Shown here: positions 16,485-21,643 of the stretch, piece by piece
Layout: each line of letters begins with the position of its first letter
Numbering within the stretch: the stretch's first letter is position 1
NCBI GenBank assembly: GCA_004552395.1
Contig: SFOK01000019.1
Span: 1 to 21,643 of the forward strand
Length of the DNA stretch: 21,643 nucleotides
DNA from: Bacteroidales bacterium
GTDB taxonomy: Bacteria > Bacteroidota > Bacteroidia > Bacteroidales > Muribaculaceae
Reading direction: 5' to 3'
Position numbers and translations under genes: made by a program
The notes under the pieces: model-generated
What the model saw: the letters and a program-made list of their open reading frames with translations, nothing else
Database searches by the model: none
What the model was told of the DNA's origin: nothing

Positions 16485-17306
16485 TCAACGGGGAATTAAT
16501 AGCACGAAAGTGGTGTTGCGCTCCTCGGTGCCGTGCTCGCGGCGCCAGCTGTGGTAGGGGAATAGCGTACCCGGCTCTTTGCCGGCGAGCACGGTCAGCG
16601 AAGTATGGCGCGTGCAGAGGTCTGAGCGATACAGATTGGTCACCGGCACACCGGCCGCAATAAGCTGACGCTCACACACTTTCACCAGGTCAACATGAGG
16701 CTTGTCGGGCGCCGGAGTCTCTCCGGTGAGCGGGTCCTCCTTGGGCGCTGCTGCCACACAGTCGCCGTAGCCTGCCTCGCGGAACTTGCGGGCCACATCC
16801 TCGCCTGTCTCAAAACAGTTCACACAGATACCCGGACCGAACCTCACGAATATCTCGGCGGGATCGGCGCCGGCCTCCTTAAGCATCTCCACGGCACGGC
16901 CCGGGATACCTCCCAAGGCTCCGCGCCATCCTGCATGGACAGCCCCCGCGGCCTGTATGTCGCGGGCATAGAGAAGCACCGGTATGCAGTCGGCTGTGCG
17001 CACACCCAAGGCAACACCGCGCTCACGGGTCAGCAGGCCGTCAGTGTCGGGAAACAGTTCTTCGCCCGGCGAATCGGCGGGGAGAGTGCGGAAGCGCTCT
17101 AGGTCCCCGGCGGTGACCCACTTCACGTGAAGCGAGTGAGTCTGCTGCGGAAGTATTATACTGTATTCGGCGACCGGGTCCGGCACAGCCCCTCCATCGC
17201 GCATCACCATAGTCGGCGAAGTGATATATGTGGTCGCTGCCGCACACCGCGGGTCGGTGGCCAGAAATGGTGTGAAACGTATCGGACCGAGTTTGGCTAC
17301 TTTCAT
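16485..17306 (-). CDS. pgeF: YfiH/PgeF-family polyphenol oxidase-like (purine nucleoside phosphorylase/peptidoglycan editing) protein
   Basis: A 273-residue member of the YfiH/LACC1 family. Members act on purine nucleosides, and in E. coli YfiH removes mis-incorporated amino acids from peptidoglycan precursors. The zinc/active-site signature is complete: QTHS with His57, GVRTADCIPVLL with Cys107, HAGWRGALGGI with His124, then FGPGICVNCFETG (156-168) and LYRSDLCTRHTS (225-236). The C-terminal YHSWRREHGTEERNTTFVLL is the usual closing segment. It lies 75 bases downstream of obgE on the same strand, a common Bacteroidetes order. A 7-bp hairpin (17322-17328 with 17342-17348) lies in the gap. The start MKVAKLGPIRFTPF is the only reasonable one. 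Confidence 0.92.
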   Translation of the reverse strand: MKVAKLGPIRFTPFLATDPRCAAATTYITSPTMVMRDGGAVPDPVAEYSIILPQQTHSLHVKWVTAGDLERFRTLPADSPGEELFPDTDGLLTRERGVALGVRTADCIPVLLYARDIQAAGAVHAGWRGALGGIPGRAVEMLKEAGADPAEIFVRFGPGICVNCFETGEDVARKFREAGYGDCVAAAPKEDPLTGETPAPDKPHVDLVKVCERQLIAAGVPVTNLYRSDLCTRHTSLTVLAGKEPGTLFPYHSWRREHGTEERNTTFVLLIPR

Positions 17307-17381
17307 GGTTGGCGTCTGAGTCTCCGCTGCCGGGCCTGACGAGCGGAGTGTGCTGTTTTAAGGCGGATAATGTGTTACTGA

Positions 17382-18566
17382 TTATTCTTCCGAGGGGTTC
17401 ACGGTGCTCTCCTCGTCCCAGAACTCGTCGTTCCAGTCCTCATCGGTGAGCAGCTCCTTCTCAGCCTCGTCATCGTCGACCGGCGCGGGCTCGAATATGA
17501 AGTTGTCCTCCTCGGGGTCACGGTGGCGTATGTCGAGCGGACGGTGAGTGATCGTGCTCTTGGCGAGGTTGGCGTCGGAGTTGATCTCGCGCCAGAGTAT
17601 ATCTTTCAGTTCGCGGAGCCCCTGCCCGGTCACTGACGATATGAAGAGTGTGGGTATATCCTTGGGGAGCTCGGCTGAAATACCCTCGCGCAGCTCGTCG
17701 TCGAGTATGTCGGCCTTCGAGATGGCGAGCACGCGGCTTTTGTCGGAGAGCTCGGGATTGAAGGTGCGCACCTCATTGAGAAGCACCTCATAGTCCTTCT
17801 TCACATCCACGGAATCGGCCGAGACAAGGAAGAGAAGCACGGCATTTCGCTCTATATGGCGCAGGAACCTGAGTCCGAGGCCCTTACCCTCGCTGGCCCC
17901 CTCTATGATACCCGGTATGTCGGCCATCACGAACGATTTGCCGTCGCGGTAATCCACTATGCCGAGGCTCGGCTCCATAGTGGTGAAAGGGTAGTCGGCC
18001 ACTTTGGGACGGGCGGCCGATATCGACGAAAGCAGCGTCGACTTCCCGGCGTTGGGAAAGCCGACCAGACCCACGTCGCCAAGGAGTTTGAGCTCCAGGA
18101 TGACTGATTTCTCCACCGCAGGCTGTCCGGGCTGGGCGTAGCGCGGGGCGCGGTTCGTGGCCGTGGCGAAATGCCAGTTGCCAAGGCCACCCTTGCCACC
18201 TTTAAGAAGATATATCTCCTGATAAGGCTCCACTATCTCGGCTAAGAACTCGCCGGTGTCTGCATCGAAAACGGCTGTACCCACCGGCACCTCGATTATG
18301 CGGTCCTCGCCGTCCTTTCCTGTGGAACGGCCCGCGCCGCCTGACTCGCCGTTGGTAGCGAAGATATGGCGCTGATAGCGCAGCGGCAGCAGGGTCCAGA
18401 GATGCGGGTTACCGCGGAGTATGATGTGGCCGCCGCGGCCGCCGTCGCCACCGTCGGGACCGCCCTTGGGCACATATTTGGCACGATGGAAATGACGCGA
18501 ACCTGCACCGCCCTTGCCGGAGCGGCACAGTATCTTCACATAATCTATAAAATTTGATTCAGCCAT
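17382..18566 (-). CDS. obgE: Obg-family ribosome-assembly GTPase
   Basis: ObgE is an essential GTPase of large-subunit ribosome assembly and stress control. The N-terminal Obg domain (1-~158) is glycine-rich as expected (GKGGAGS, PKGGPDGGDGGRGG, GGKGGLGN). The G domain follows: G1 GFPNAGKST (169-177), switch region TTMEPSLG (195-202), G3 DIPG (216-219), G4 read as SKAD (283-286; Ser replaces the canonical Asn). The last ~50 residues are strongly acidic (DDDEAEKELLTDEDWNDEFW), as in other Bacteroidetes, with no OCT domain. Full length is 394 residues. The ATG at 18566 gives MAESNFIDYVKI, a standard family start. It precedes pgeF on the same strand. Confidence 0.95.
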   Translation of the reverse strand: MAESNFIDYVKILCRSGKGGAGSRHFHRAKYVPKGGPDGGDGGRGGHIILRGNPHLWTLLPLRYQRHIFATNGESGGAGRSTGKDGEDRIIEVPVGTAVFDADTGEFLAEIVEPYQEIYLLKGGKGGLGNWHFATATNRAPRYAQPGQPAVEKSVILELKLLGDVGLVGFPNAGKSTLLSSISAARPKVADYPFTTMEPSLGIVDYRDGKSFVMADIPGIIEGASEGKGLGLRFLRHIERNAVLLFLVSADSVDVKKDYEVLLNEVRTFNPELSDKSRVLAISKADILDDELREGISAELPKDIPTLFISSVTGQGLRELKDILWREINSDANLAKSTITHRPLDIRHRDPEEDNFIFEPAPVDDDEAEKELLTDEDWNDEFWDEESTVNPSEE

Positions 18567-18584
18567 TGCAGACGATTAATTTTG
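18553..18584 (+). promoter_or_regulatory. Consensus promoter pointing away from obgE (antisense orientation)
   Basis: On the plus strand TTTG (18553-18556), a 20-base spacer and TAATTTTG (18577-18584) match the Bacteroidetes consensus exactly. It overlaps the obgE start and fires rightward, into the gap and then antisense to the 3' end of the nucleotidyltransferase gene. No annotated gene lies downstream in that direction. It could be a chance match. Confidence 0.4.
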
Positions 18585-18596
18585 GGCTTGTTATTC

Positions 18597-18728
18597 ATGC
18601 GGGACGCCCTCGCCTCCTTGCGGGAGATCCCTGAGGTGGTCGCGCTCAGTCGGCGCTCTGCGATTTCGCTCGCTTCGCGGTGCCGGGTCAGTCGGCGCTT
18701 TGCGGCGTTCGGGGGCGCTTATCCATAA
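18597..18728 (+). other. Possible 43-residue micro-ORF or antisense RNA region
   Basis: An ATG at 18597, about ten bases downstream of the predicted start of the antisense promoter at 18553-18584, opens 43 codons to TAA at 18726-18728. The peptide is Arg/Ala/Ser-rich (starts MRDALASLREIPEVVALSRR) and overlaps the last 41 bases of the nucleotidyltransferase gene in antisense. The composition may simply reflect GC-rich antisense sequence, so coding is doubtful. A non-coding RNA is equally possible. Confidence 0.2.
18646..18704. repeat. Direct repeat of the nucleotidyltransferase 3' end
   Basis: TCAGTCGGCGCTCTGCG (18646-18662) and TCAGTCGGCGCTTTGCG (18688-18704) differ at one base and start 42 bases apart. 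The right copy is the stop codon and last codons (QSAD-stop) of the nucleotidyltransferase. The left copy repeats QSAD-stop in the same frame, 14 codons further on. Confidence 0.7.
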
Positions 18729-19761
18729 GCTCGCAGGCGCAGCGGTAGTCGTCGGGAGCGCCTATGTCCATCCACAGGCCGTCCACCGGATAGTGGGCGA
18801 TCCTGACCCCCTCTTCCAAGAGAGAGGTGATGAAGTCGGGCGCGTCGAGACGTTCCCCTTCGCGGATGCGCTCCAGCAGCGACCGTTTCATTATATAAAC
18901 GCCGGCGTTAGCGAAATAGTTGTAGGTCGGTTTCTCGGCGAGCGAACATACCCTTTCGCCCTCGGTGACCATTATGGCGTAAGGCACCGAAACAGTGTAA
19001 GGCACTGATGCTACGGTGATTGCGGCGTCCTCGGCGATATGGCGGCGGTACATGGCCTCGAAGTCTATGTCCGTGAGCAGGTCGGAGTTCATCACTATGA
19101 GGTTGTCGTGGGTCAGCCCTTCTCTCACATAAGCGAGCGAACCGAAGGTGCCGAGCGGCGCCGGCTCTCCCACACATTCCACCATGATACCGGCCCGGGG
19201 CACGGAAAAATGTTCCTCGATCTGACCGCGCAGATAGTTGACTGTGGCCTTCACATTCTCTATGCCGAAGCTGGCAAAGGCCTCCACATTATAGTCGATG
19301 ATCGGTTTGCCGGCCACGGGTAGCAGCGGCTTGGGAGTGGTGAGAGTGAGCGGACGCATACGCTCACCCTTGCCGCCGGCCATGAGCACGGCGTCGAGCG
19401 GCAGCAGGCTGCGCAGCCGGCTCAGGTCGTAGATACGCACAATCCGGCCGGAAGCGTCGGCGGCGGGCACTATCCTGATGCCGCGGCGACGGGCCTCGGC
19501 GATGAGCCCCACGGCCTCGTCGCCGGCGTCGGCGGGAACACGCAGGAACTCGCGGCGCATCACTTCGTCGACCGGCGACGAGAGTCCGGCACCGGCTATG
19601 AGTCCGCGGCGTATGTCGCCGTCGGTCACGGAGCCGAGCGCTCGGCCGCCGTTGTCGGTCACGAACAGGTTCATGGCGCCGCCGGGTAGCGAGTTGATTC
19701 GCTGCAGTGCCTCACGAAGCGGGGTGCCCGACGGTATGAGATGTTGTTGGATGTCGATCAT
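18688..19761 (-). CDS. CBS-domain sugar-1-phosphate nucleotidyltransferase
   Basis: A 357-residue fusion of a CBS pair (1-~118; LFVTDNGGRALGSVTDGDIR at 32-51) and a GT-A-like nucleotidyltransferase (123-345). The catalytic part has LMAGGKGERMRPLTLTTPKP (126-145), metal-site candidates Asp227 (MNSDLL) and Asp332 (WMDIGAPDDY), and EKPTYNYFANAGVYI (276-290). This order is found in PtmE-type enzymes, which activate amino-sugar phosphates as nucleotide sugars for legionaminic acid, and in GDP-sugar synthases. No sialic/legionaminic synthase genes lie in the window, so the substrate is open. The nucleotide-binding loop reads GGKGERMRPLT where GG.GTRLRPLT is usual. It likely supplies a donor to a surface glycan. 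Separated from obgE by 121 bases. Confidence 0.88.
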   Translation of the reverse strand: MIDIQQHLIPSGTPLREALQRINSLPGGAMNLFVTDNGGRALGSVTDGDIRRGLIAGAGLSSPVDEVMRREFLRVPADAGDEAVGLIAEARRRGIRIVPAADASGRIVRIYDLSRLRSLLPLDAVLMAGGKGERMRPLTLTTPKPLLPVAGKPIIDYNVEAFASFGIENVKATVNYLRGQIEEHFSVPRAGIMVECVGEPAPLGTFGSLAYVREGLTHDNLIVMNSDLLTDIDFEAMYRRHIAEDAAITVASVPYTVSVPYAIMVTEGERVCSLAEKPTYNYFANAGVYIMKRSLLERIREGERLDAPDFITSLLEEGVRIAHYPVDGLWMDIGAPDDYRCACELMDKRPRTPQSAD

Positions 19762-19899
19762 TGCTTTTCTGTTTCAACCCCCTAAATTACTAAAAAATTT
19801 CGTGACTTGCGACGCAGCCGACGATTATTTGCGCCTCCCGAGTGATTTATGTCCAAATTATGACCCGACGCCGGATCCCTGTGAGTACGTCGGAGGGGG

Positions 19900-20466
19900 T
19901 TATTTGCGGAGTCGGTCAGGATTGTGGCGCAGAAATTCCTCCCACGACTTCGGCCCTTTCGGCAGCTGCGGACGTGTGGTCTCGTAAAAATGAGTCAACG
20001 CCACACCGAGGGCGTCGGTGGCGTCGAGCAGGTCGGGCATCTTGTCGTCGGGGATATTGAGGATATGTTGCAACATATTGGCTACCTGCTCTTTCGAAGC
20101 TGAGCCGTTGCCTGTCACTGCCCGCTTCACAGCGAGCGGTGCGTATTCGTGGATCGGTATCTGGCGGGCCAGCGCAGCGGCCATGGCCACACCCTGAGCC
20201 CTGCCGAGCTTGAGCATGGACTGCACATTCTTGCCGAAGAACGGCGCCTCGATACCAATCTCGTCGGGCAGATGCTGCTCCACAAGCGCCAGCACACGCT
20301 CATAGATACGCCGTAACCTCATGTAATGGTCTTCGAATTTACTCAGCTTGATCACACCCATAAGCATCATCTCGGGCTTCCCGGCTCTCACGCCGAGCAG
20401 TCCGTAGCCCATCACATTCGTGCCGGGGTCTATGCCCATGATTATGCGGTCGTAGTCTGCTGCCAT
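19900..20466 (-). CDS. ruvC: Holliday junction endonuclease RuvC
   Basis: RuvC resolves Holliday junctions as a dimer, working with RuvAB in recombination repair. The 188-residue protein keeps the four acidic residues of the RNase-H-like active site: Asp13 in IMGIDPGTNVMGYG, Glu73 in GIEAPFFGKN, and Asp148/Asp151 in DLLDATDALGVALTH. The basic AVKRAVTGNGSASKEQVANM segment (113-132) is the expected junction-binding region. It is slightly longer than E. coli RuvC, with a C-terminal extension typical of Bacteroidetes. It starts 13 bases after the DUF4286 gene, so the two are co-transcribed. Confidence 0.95.
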   Translation of the reverse strand: MAADYDRIIMGIDPGTNVMGYGLLGVRAGKPEMMLMGVIKLSKFEDHYMRLRRIYERVLALVEQHLPDEIGIEAPFFGKNVQSMLKLGRAQGVAMAAALARQIPIHEYAPLAVKRAVTGNGSASKEQVANMLQHILNIPDDKMPDLLDATDALGVALTHFYETTRPQLPKGPKSWEEFLRHNPDRLRK

Positions 20467-20479
20467 CTTTCTAAAAACA

Positions 20480-20791
20480 CTACATATCTATCGGATCCAA
20501 TACGGTGTCGAAATGCATGGCGTTCTCGCCGTAACGCTCGTCGATCAGAGCGAGCGCCGCGGGCAGGATATGTTTGCGCCAGGTCTCGAGCTGCTCGGTG
20601 CGGAACCTCACGCCGAGGCTCACGGCCTCCTCCTGTCCCGCGCCGGCCTGTGTCTCGGCCACAAGGGCTATCTCCTCCATGCGGGCCAGTCCCTCCTTCT
20701 CGGCCGCCTCGCGGAAAGCTCCGCGCAGATCAGCCGTCAACGATTCCCGGAGCTGACGGTGAGTGAAGAATGTGATATTGTATATCCACAT
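20480..20791 (-). CDS. DUF4286-family protein
   Basis: A 103-residue cytoplasmic protein of the DUF4286 family, which in Bacteroidales is commonly found directly upstream of ruvC. It starts MWIYNITFFTHRQLRESL and ends in a segment with ERYGENAMHFDTVLDPIDM; no catalytic motif, signal or membrane segment is visible. Length and context match the family. It is the first gene of a two-gene operon with ruvC. Upstream lie a perfect inverted repeat and a palindrome (20833-20887), but no TAnnTTTG promoter. The function is unknown. Confidence 0.85.
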   Translation of the reverse strand: MWIYNITFFTHRQLRESLTADLRGAFREAAEKEGLARMEEIALVAETQAGAGQEEAVSLGVRFRTEQLETWRKHILPAALALIDERYGENAMHFDTVLDPIDM

Positions 20792-20832
20792 ATCGAATCC
20801 GAATAAACGGTTTTCAGTCAGGTTGTTTGCCG

Positions 20833-20887
20833 GTATATGCGCAGCCGACTTGCCCGCATATACAGAACTGATTCACCTGTATATACA
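20833..20887. repeat. Inverted repeat and palindrome upstream of DUF4286-ruvC
   Basis: GTATATGCG (20833-20841) and CGCATATAC (20855-20863) are perfect 9-bp arms around 13 bases. Fifteen bases on lies the perfect palindrome TGTATATACA (20878-20887). The TATA-containing half-sites are related, so this may be a set of operators, or a bidirectional terminator between the RNA genes and the operon. Confidence 0.6.
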
Positions 20888-20892
20888 ATGAA

Positions 20893-20912
20893 AGCGGCAT
20901 CATAGAGCCGCT
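20893..20912 (-). terminator. Weak terminator after tRNA-Thr
   Basis: On the minus strand AGCGGC (20912-20907), an 8-base loop and GCCGCT (20898-20893) form a 6-bp stem followed by TT only. It begins 7 bases after the tRNA 3' end. Its position suits a terminator, but the short T-run makes it weak. Confidence 0.45.
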
Positions 20913-20918
20913 CCCGGG

Positions 20919-20992
20919 AGCCTCTTGTCGGATTCGAACCAACGACCCGCGCATTACAAATGCGCTGCTCTGGCCAACTGAGCTAAAGAGGC
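20919..20992 (-). tRNA. tRNA-Thr (anticodon UGU)
   Basis: A full 74-base cloverleaf: acceptor GCCTCTT/AAGAGGC with discriminator T, D-arm GCTC..GAGC, anticodon arm GCGCA/TGCGC around TTTGTAA (anticodon TGT at 20958-20956), and T-arm GTTGG-TTCGAAT-CCGAC with one G-U pair. It reads ACA and ACG/ACN threonine codons. The 3' CCA is not encoded. Its 5' end is only 5 bases from the SRP RNA 3' end, so both probably come from one transcript and are separated by RNase P. Confidence 0.97.
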
Positions 20993-20997
20993 AAAAA

Positions 20998-21093
20998 GGG
21001 TAAGCTGACCACATCGCACCGCTCAACCCCCTACCCTTGCTTCGGTCAGGACCTGGGGGATTCAGGGGGAGCCTGGTCGTGTAGGACTTACCC
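20998..21093 (-). ncRNA. ffs: Bacterial small SRP RNA (4.5S RNA)
   Basis: A 96-base RNA that binds Ffh and directs membrane proteins to the translocon. The ends pair perfectly: GGGTAAG (21093-21087) with CTTACCC (21004-20998). Inward there is a C-run/G-run stem, and the diagnostic domain IV internal loop with CAGG (21055-21052) opposite AGCA (21041-21038), followed by the usual AGGGTA. The tip between them reads TCCTGACCGA where E. coli has TCCGGAAGGA, so the canonical GGAA tetraloop is absent. A consensus promoter places transcription initiation at the first base of the stem, and TTTTT directly follows the last base. Identification rests on the loop motifs and stem; a covariance-model search would settle it. 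Confidence 0.85.
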
Positions 21094-21098
21094 GGCTG

Positions 21099-21130
21099 CA
21101 AAATTAGCACCTTTTTCCCGATTCTCCAAA
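21099..21130 (-). promoter_or_regulatory. Consensus promoter of ffs and tRNA-Thr
   Basis: Minus-strand TTTG (21130-21127), a 20-base spacer and TAATTTTG (21106-21099) match the Bacteroidetes consensus exactly. The -7 element ends 6 bases before the 5' end of the SRP RNA stem, as expected for a stable RNA transcribed from its mature 5' end. Confidence 0.85.
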
Positions 21131-21207
21131 TTTTTTTCTACACCCGGGCCTCGCAGCCTCCGCACCCGCCTGACTCTCAGCCTCTTCCCGCACCGAAAAA
21201 TTTCCCG

Positions 21208-21268
21208 GTCCGGCCGCCTGGCAACTACGCGGTGTGGAGGGCCGAGCCGGTTGGGCAGCGGGCCGGAC
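21208..21268. repeat. GC-rich inverted repeat in the gene-free right end
   Basis: GTCCGGCC (21208-21215) and GGCCGGAC (21261-21268) are perfect 8-bp arms with a 45-base, GC-rich interior. The gene-free stretch 21131-21643 starts with this structure; no coding region was recognised on either strand. Confidence 0.45.
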
Positions 21269-21280
21269 AGCTATAATTTA

Positions 21281-21298
21281 AAATTACAGCTGTAATTT
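21281..21298. repeat. 18-bp perfect palindrome
   Basis: AAATTACAGCTGTAATTT is perfectly self-complementary and is flanked by AT-rich TATAATTTA/TTATAATTAA. It could be a dimeric regulator's binding site or part of a mobile repeat's end. Confidence 0.7.
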
Positions 21299-21303
21299 AT
21301 AAT

Positions 21304-21348
21304 TAATGTATTTTATGTGATTTATGTAACTTATGTATCGTATGTGAC
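21304..21348 (+). repeat. Five 9-bp AT-rich tandem repeats
   Basis: Units TAATGTATT, TTATGTGAT, TTATGTAAC, TTATGTATC and GTATGTGAC follow each other without gaps and share the core TATGT (AATGT in the first). They sit between the 18-bp palindrome and the 17-mer shared with 7870-7886. Confidence 0.7.
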
Positions 21349-21354
21349 TTAGAG

Positions 21355-21371
21355 CTTGTTTAATAAAAAAT
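21355..21371 (+). repeat. Second copy of the shared 17-mer
   Basis: CTTGTTTAATAAAAAAT is identical to 7870-7886. It lies between the 9-bp tandem repeats and the large inverted repeat 21392-21470 and may mark the boundary of that element. Confidence 0.65.
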
Positions 21372-21391
21372 GTTAACGCTGAGGGCGGCTA

Positions 21392-21470
21392 TCGTCCGGA
21401 TAAAATCTCCGTAAGTCGAAGGAGCGTAGCGAGCTACGTGACTGAGACGCGCGGAGATTTTAGCGGACGA
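21392..21470. repeat. Large inverted repeat (18-bp arms) with embedded repeat unit
   Basis: TCGTCCG (21392-21398) plus TAAAATCTCCG (21401-21411) pair with CGGAGATTTTA (21452-21462) plus CGGACGA (21464-21470), interrupted only by a GA/G internal bulge. The 40-base loop holds a 34-bp unit (21415-21448) with its own CGTAGC/GCTACG stem. The structure is palindromic and non-coding, like REP/BIME or MITE elements. Confidence 0.75.
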
Positions 21471-21594
21471 GAGACGGACAAAGGTAACTTTTCTTGTTAA
21501 TACGGCTCATCAGAAAATGAAATTACTGTAAATGTCAGCATATAATTGTAAAAATTAGCATTGGACTCGCTGAGCTGCGCATCTGCGACTTCTT

Positions 21595-21628
21595 GTCTCG
21601 GTCACGTAGCTCGCTACGTTCCTTCGTC
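21595..21628 (-). repeat. Inverted copy of the 34-bp unit at 21415-21448
   Basis: The reverse complement of 21595-21628 matches 21415-21448 at 31 of 34 positions, including the central palindromic CGTAGCGAGCTACG. It is followed by a small hairpin CTTCG-TCTG-CGAAG (21622-21635). Two inverted copies in 214 bases mark a repeat family. Confidence 0.75.
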
Positions 21629-21643
21629 TGCGAAGCCACATCT

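Noticed and set aside
20814..21110. A 98-codon minus-strand frame
   Set aside because: It overlaps the tRNA-Thr and SRP RNA genes and their promoter; the translation is an artefact of structured RNA.
21304..21348. A CRISPR array or plasmid iterons
   Set aside because: Nine-base units without spacers do not fit CRISPR, and no cas, rep or partition gene is in the window.
21392..21628. A complete insertion sequence
   Set aside because: No transposase frame is present between or beside the repeats inside the window; only non-coding repeats are seen.

Overview
The window looks like chromosomal DNA from the phylum Bacteroidota, order Bacteroidales, and plausibly a Muribaculaceae-type gut commensal. 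Three things support this. Several genes are preceded by a textbook Bacteroidetes promoter, TTTG-N19/20-TAATTTTG, in place of an E. coli-type -35/-10. Shine-Dalgarno sequences are almost absent. The protein families are typical of the group: a DUF4286 protein next to ruvC, Obg with an acidic tail followed by a YfiH/PgeF protein, and Bacteroidetes-type CarA/CarB. The genus is an inference and cannot be fixed from the sequence alone. Most coding DNA is GC-rich, with AT-rich islands at promoters.

Layout. At 1-99 there is the start of a leftward gene that runs off the window. Positions 203-4546 hold the leftward carA-carB operon (carbamoyl phosphate for pyrimidines and arginine), driven by a consensus promoter just after an AraC-type regulator (4603-5442). 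Positions 5546-13000 form a cell-surface glycan neighbourhood. It contains a GT4 glycosyltransferase and a radical SAM/SPASM-like enzyme in one operon, a second GT4-type glycosyltransferase, and, divergently, an MBOAT O-acyltransferase translationally coupled to an SGNH-hydrolase-like protein. A membrane GT2 glycosyltransferase closes the block, followed by a decayed Bcr/CflA-type MFS transporter.

Positions 13524-16468 read rightward: a consensus promoter, ridA, a Uup-type ABC-F ATPase and a small lipoprotein. Positions 16485-20791 read leftward: pgeF, obgE, a CBS-nucleotidyltransferase related to sugar-nucleotide enzymes, then ruvC and a DUF4286 gene. Positions 20919-21093 hold two stable RNAs packed 5 nt apart on the minus strand: the small SRP 4.5S RNA (ffs) and tRNA-Thr(UGU), with a consensus promoter abutting the RNA 5' end.

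The last ~510 bases (21131-21643) hold no gene I can recognise. They carry a dense set of repeats: a 9-bp tandem repeat, an 18-bp perfect palindrome, an 18-bp-armed inverted repeat whose loop contains a 34-bp unit, and an inverted copy of that unit near the window end. This looks like a non-coding interspersed repeat (REP/MITE-like) region and is the part least explained by known genes.

Functionally the window mixes housekeeping genes (carAB, obgE, ruvC, ffs, tRNA) with accessory glycan-modification genes. No CRISPR array, integrase, transposase, toxin-antitoxin pair or defence system was seen. I found no clear new multi-gene system. The best leads are the nested repeats at the right end, the variant SRP RNA tip, the antisense consensus promoter at the start of obgE, and the radical SAM-glycosyltransferase operon.
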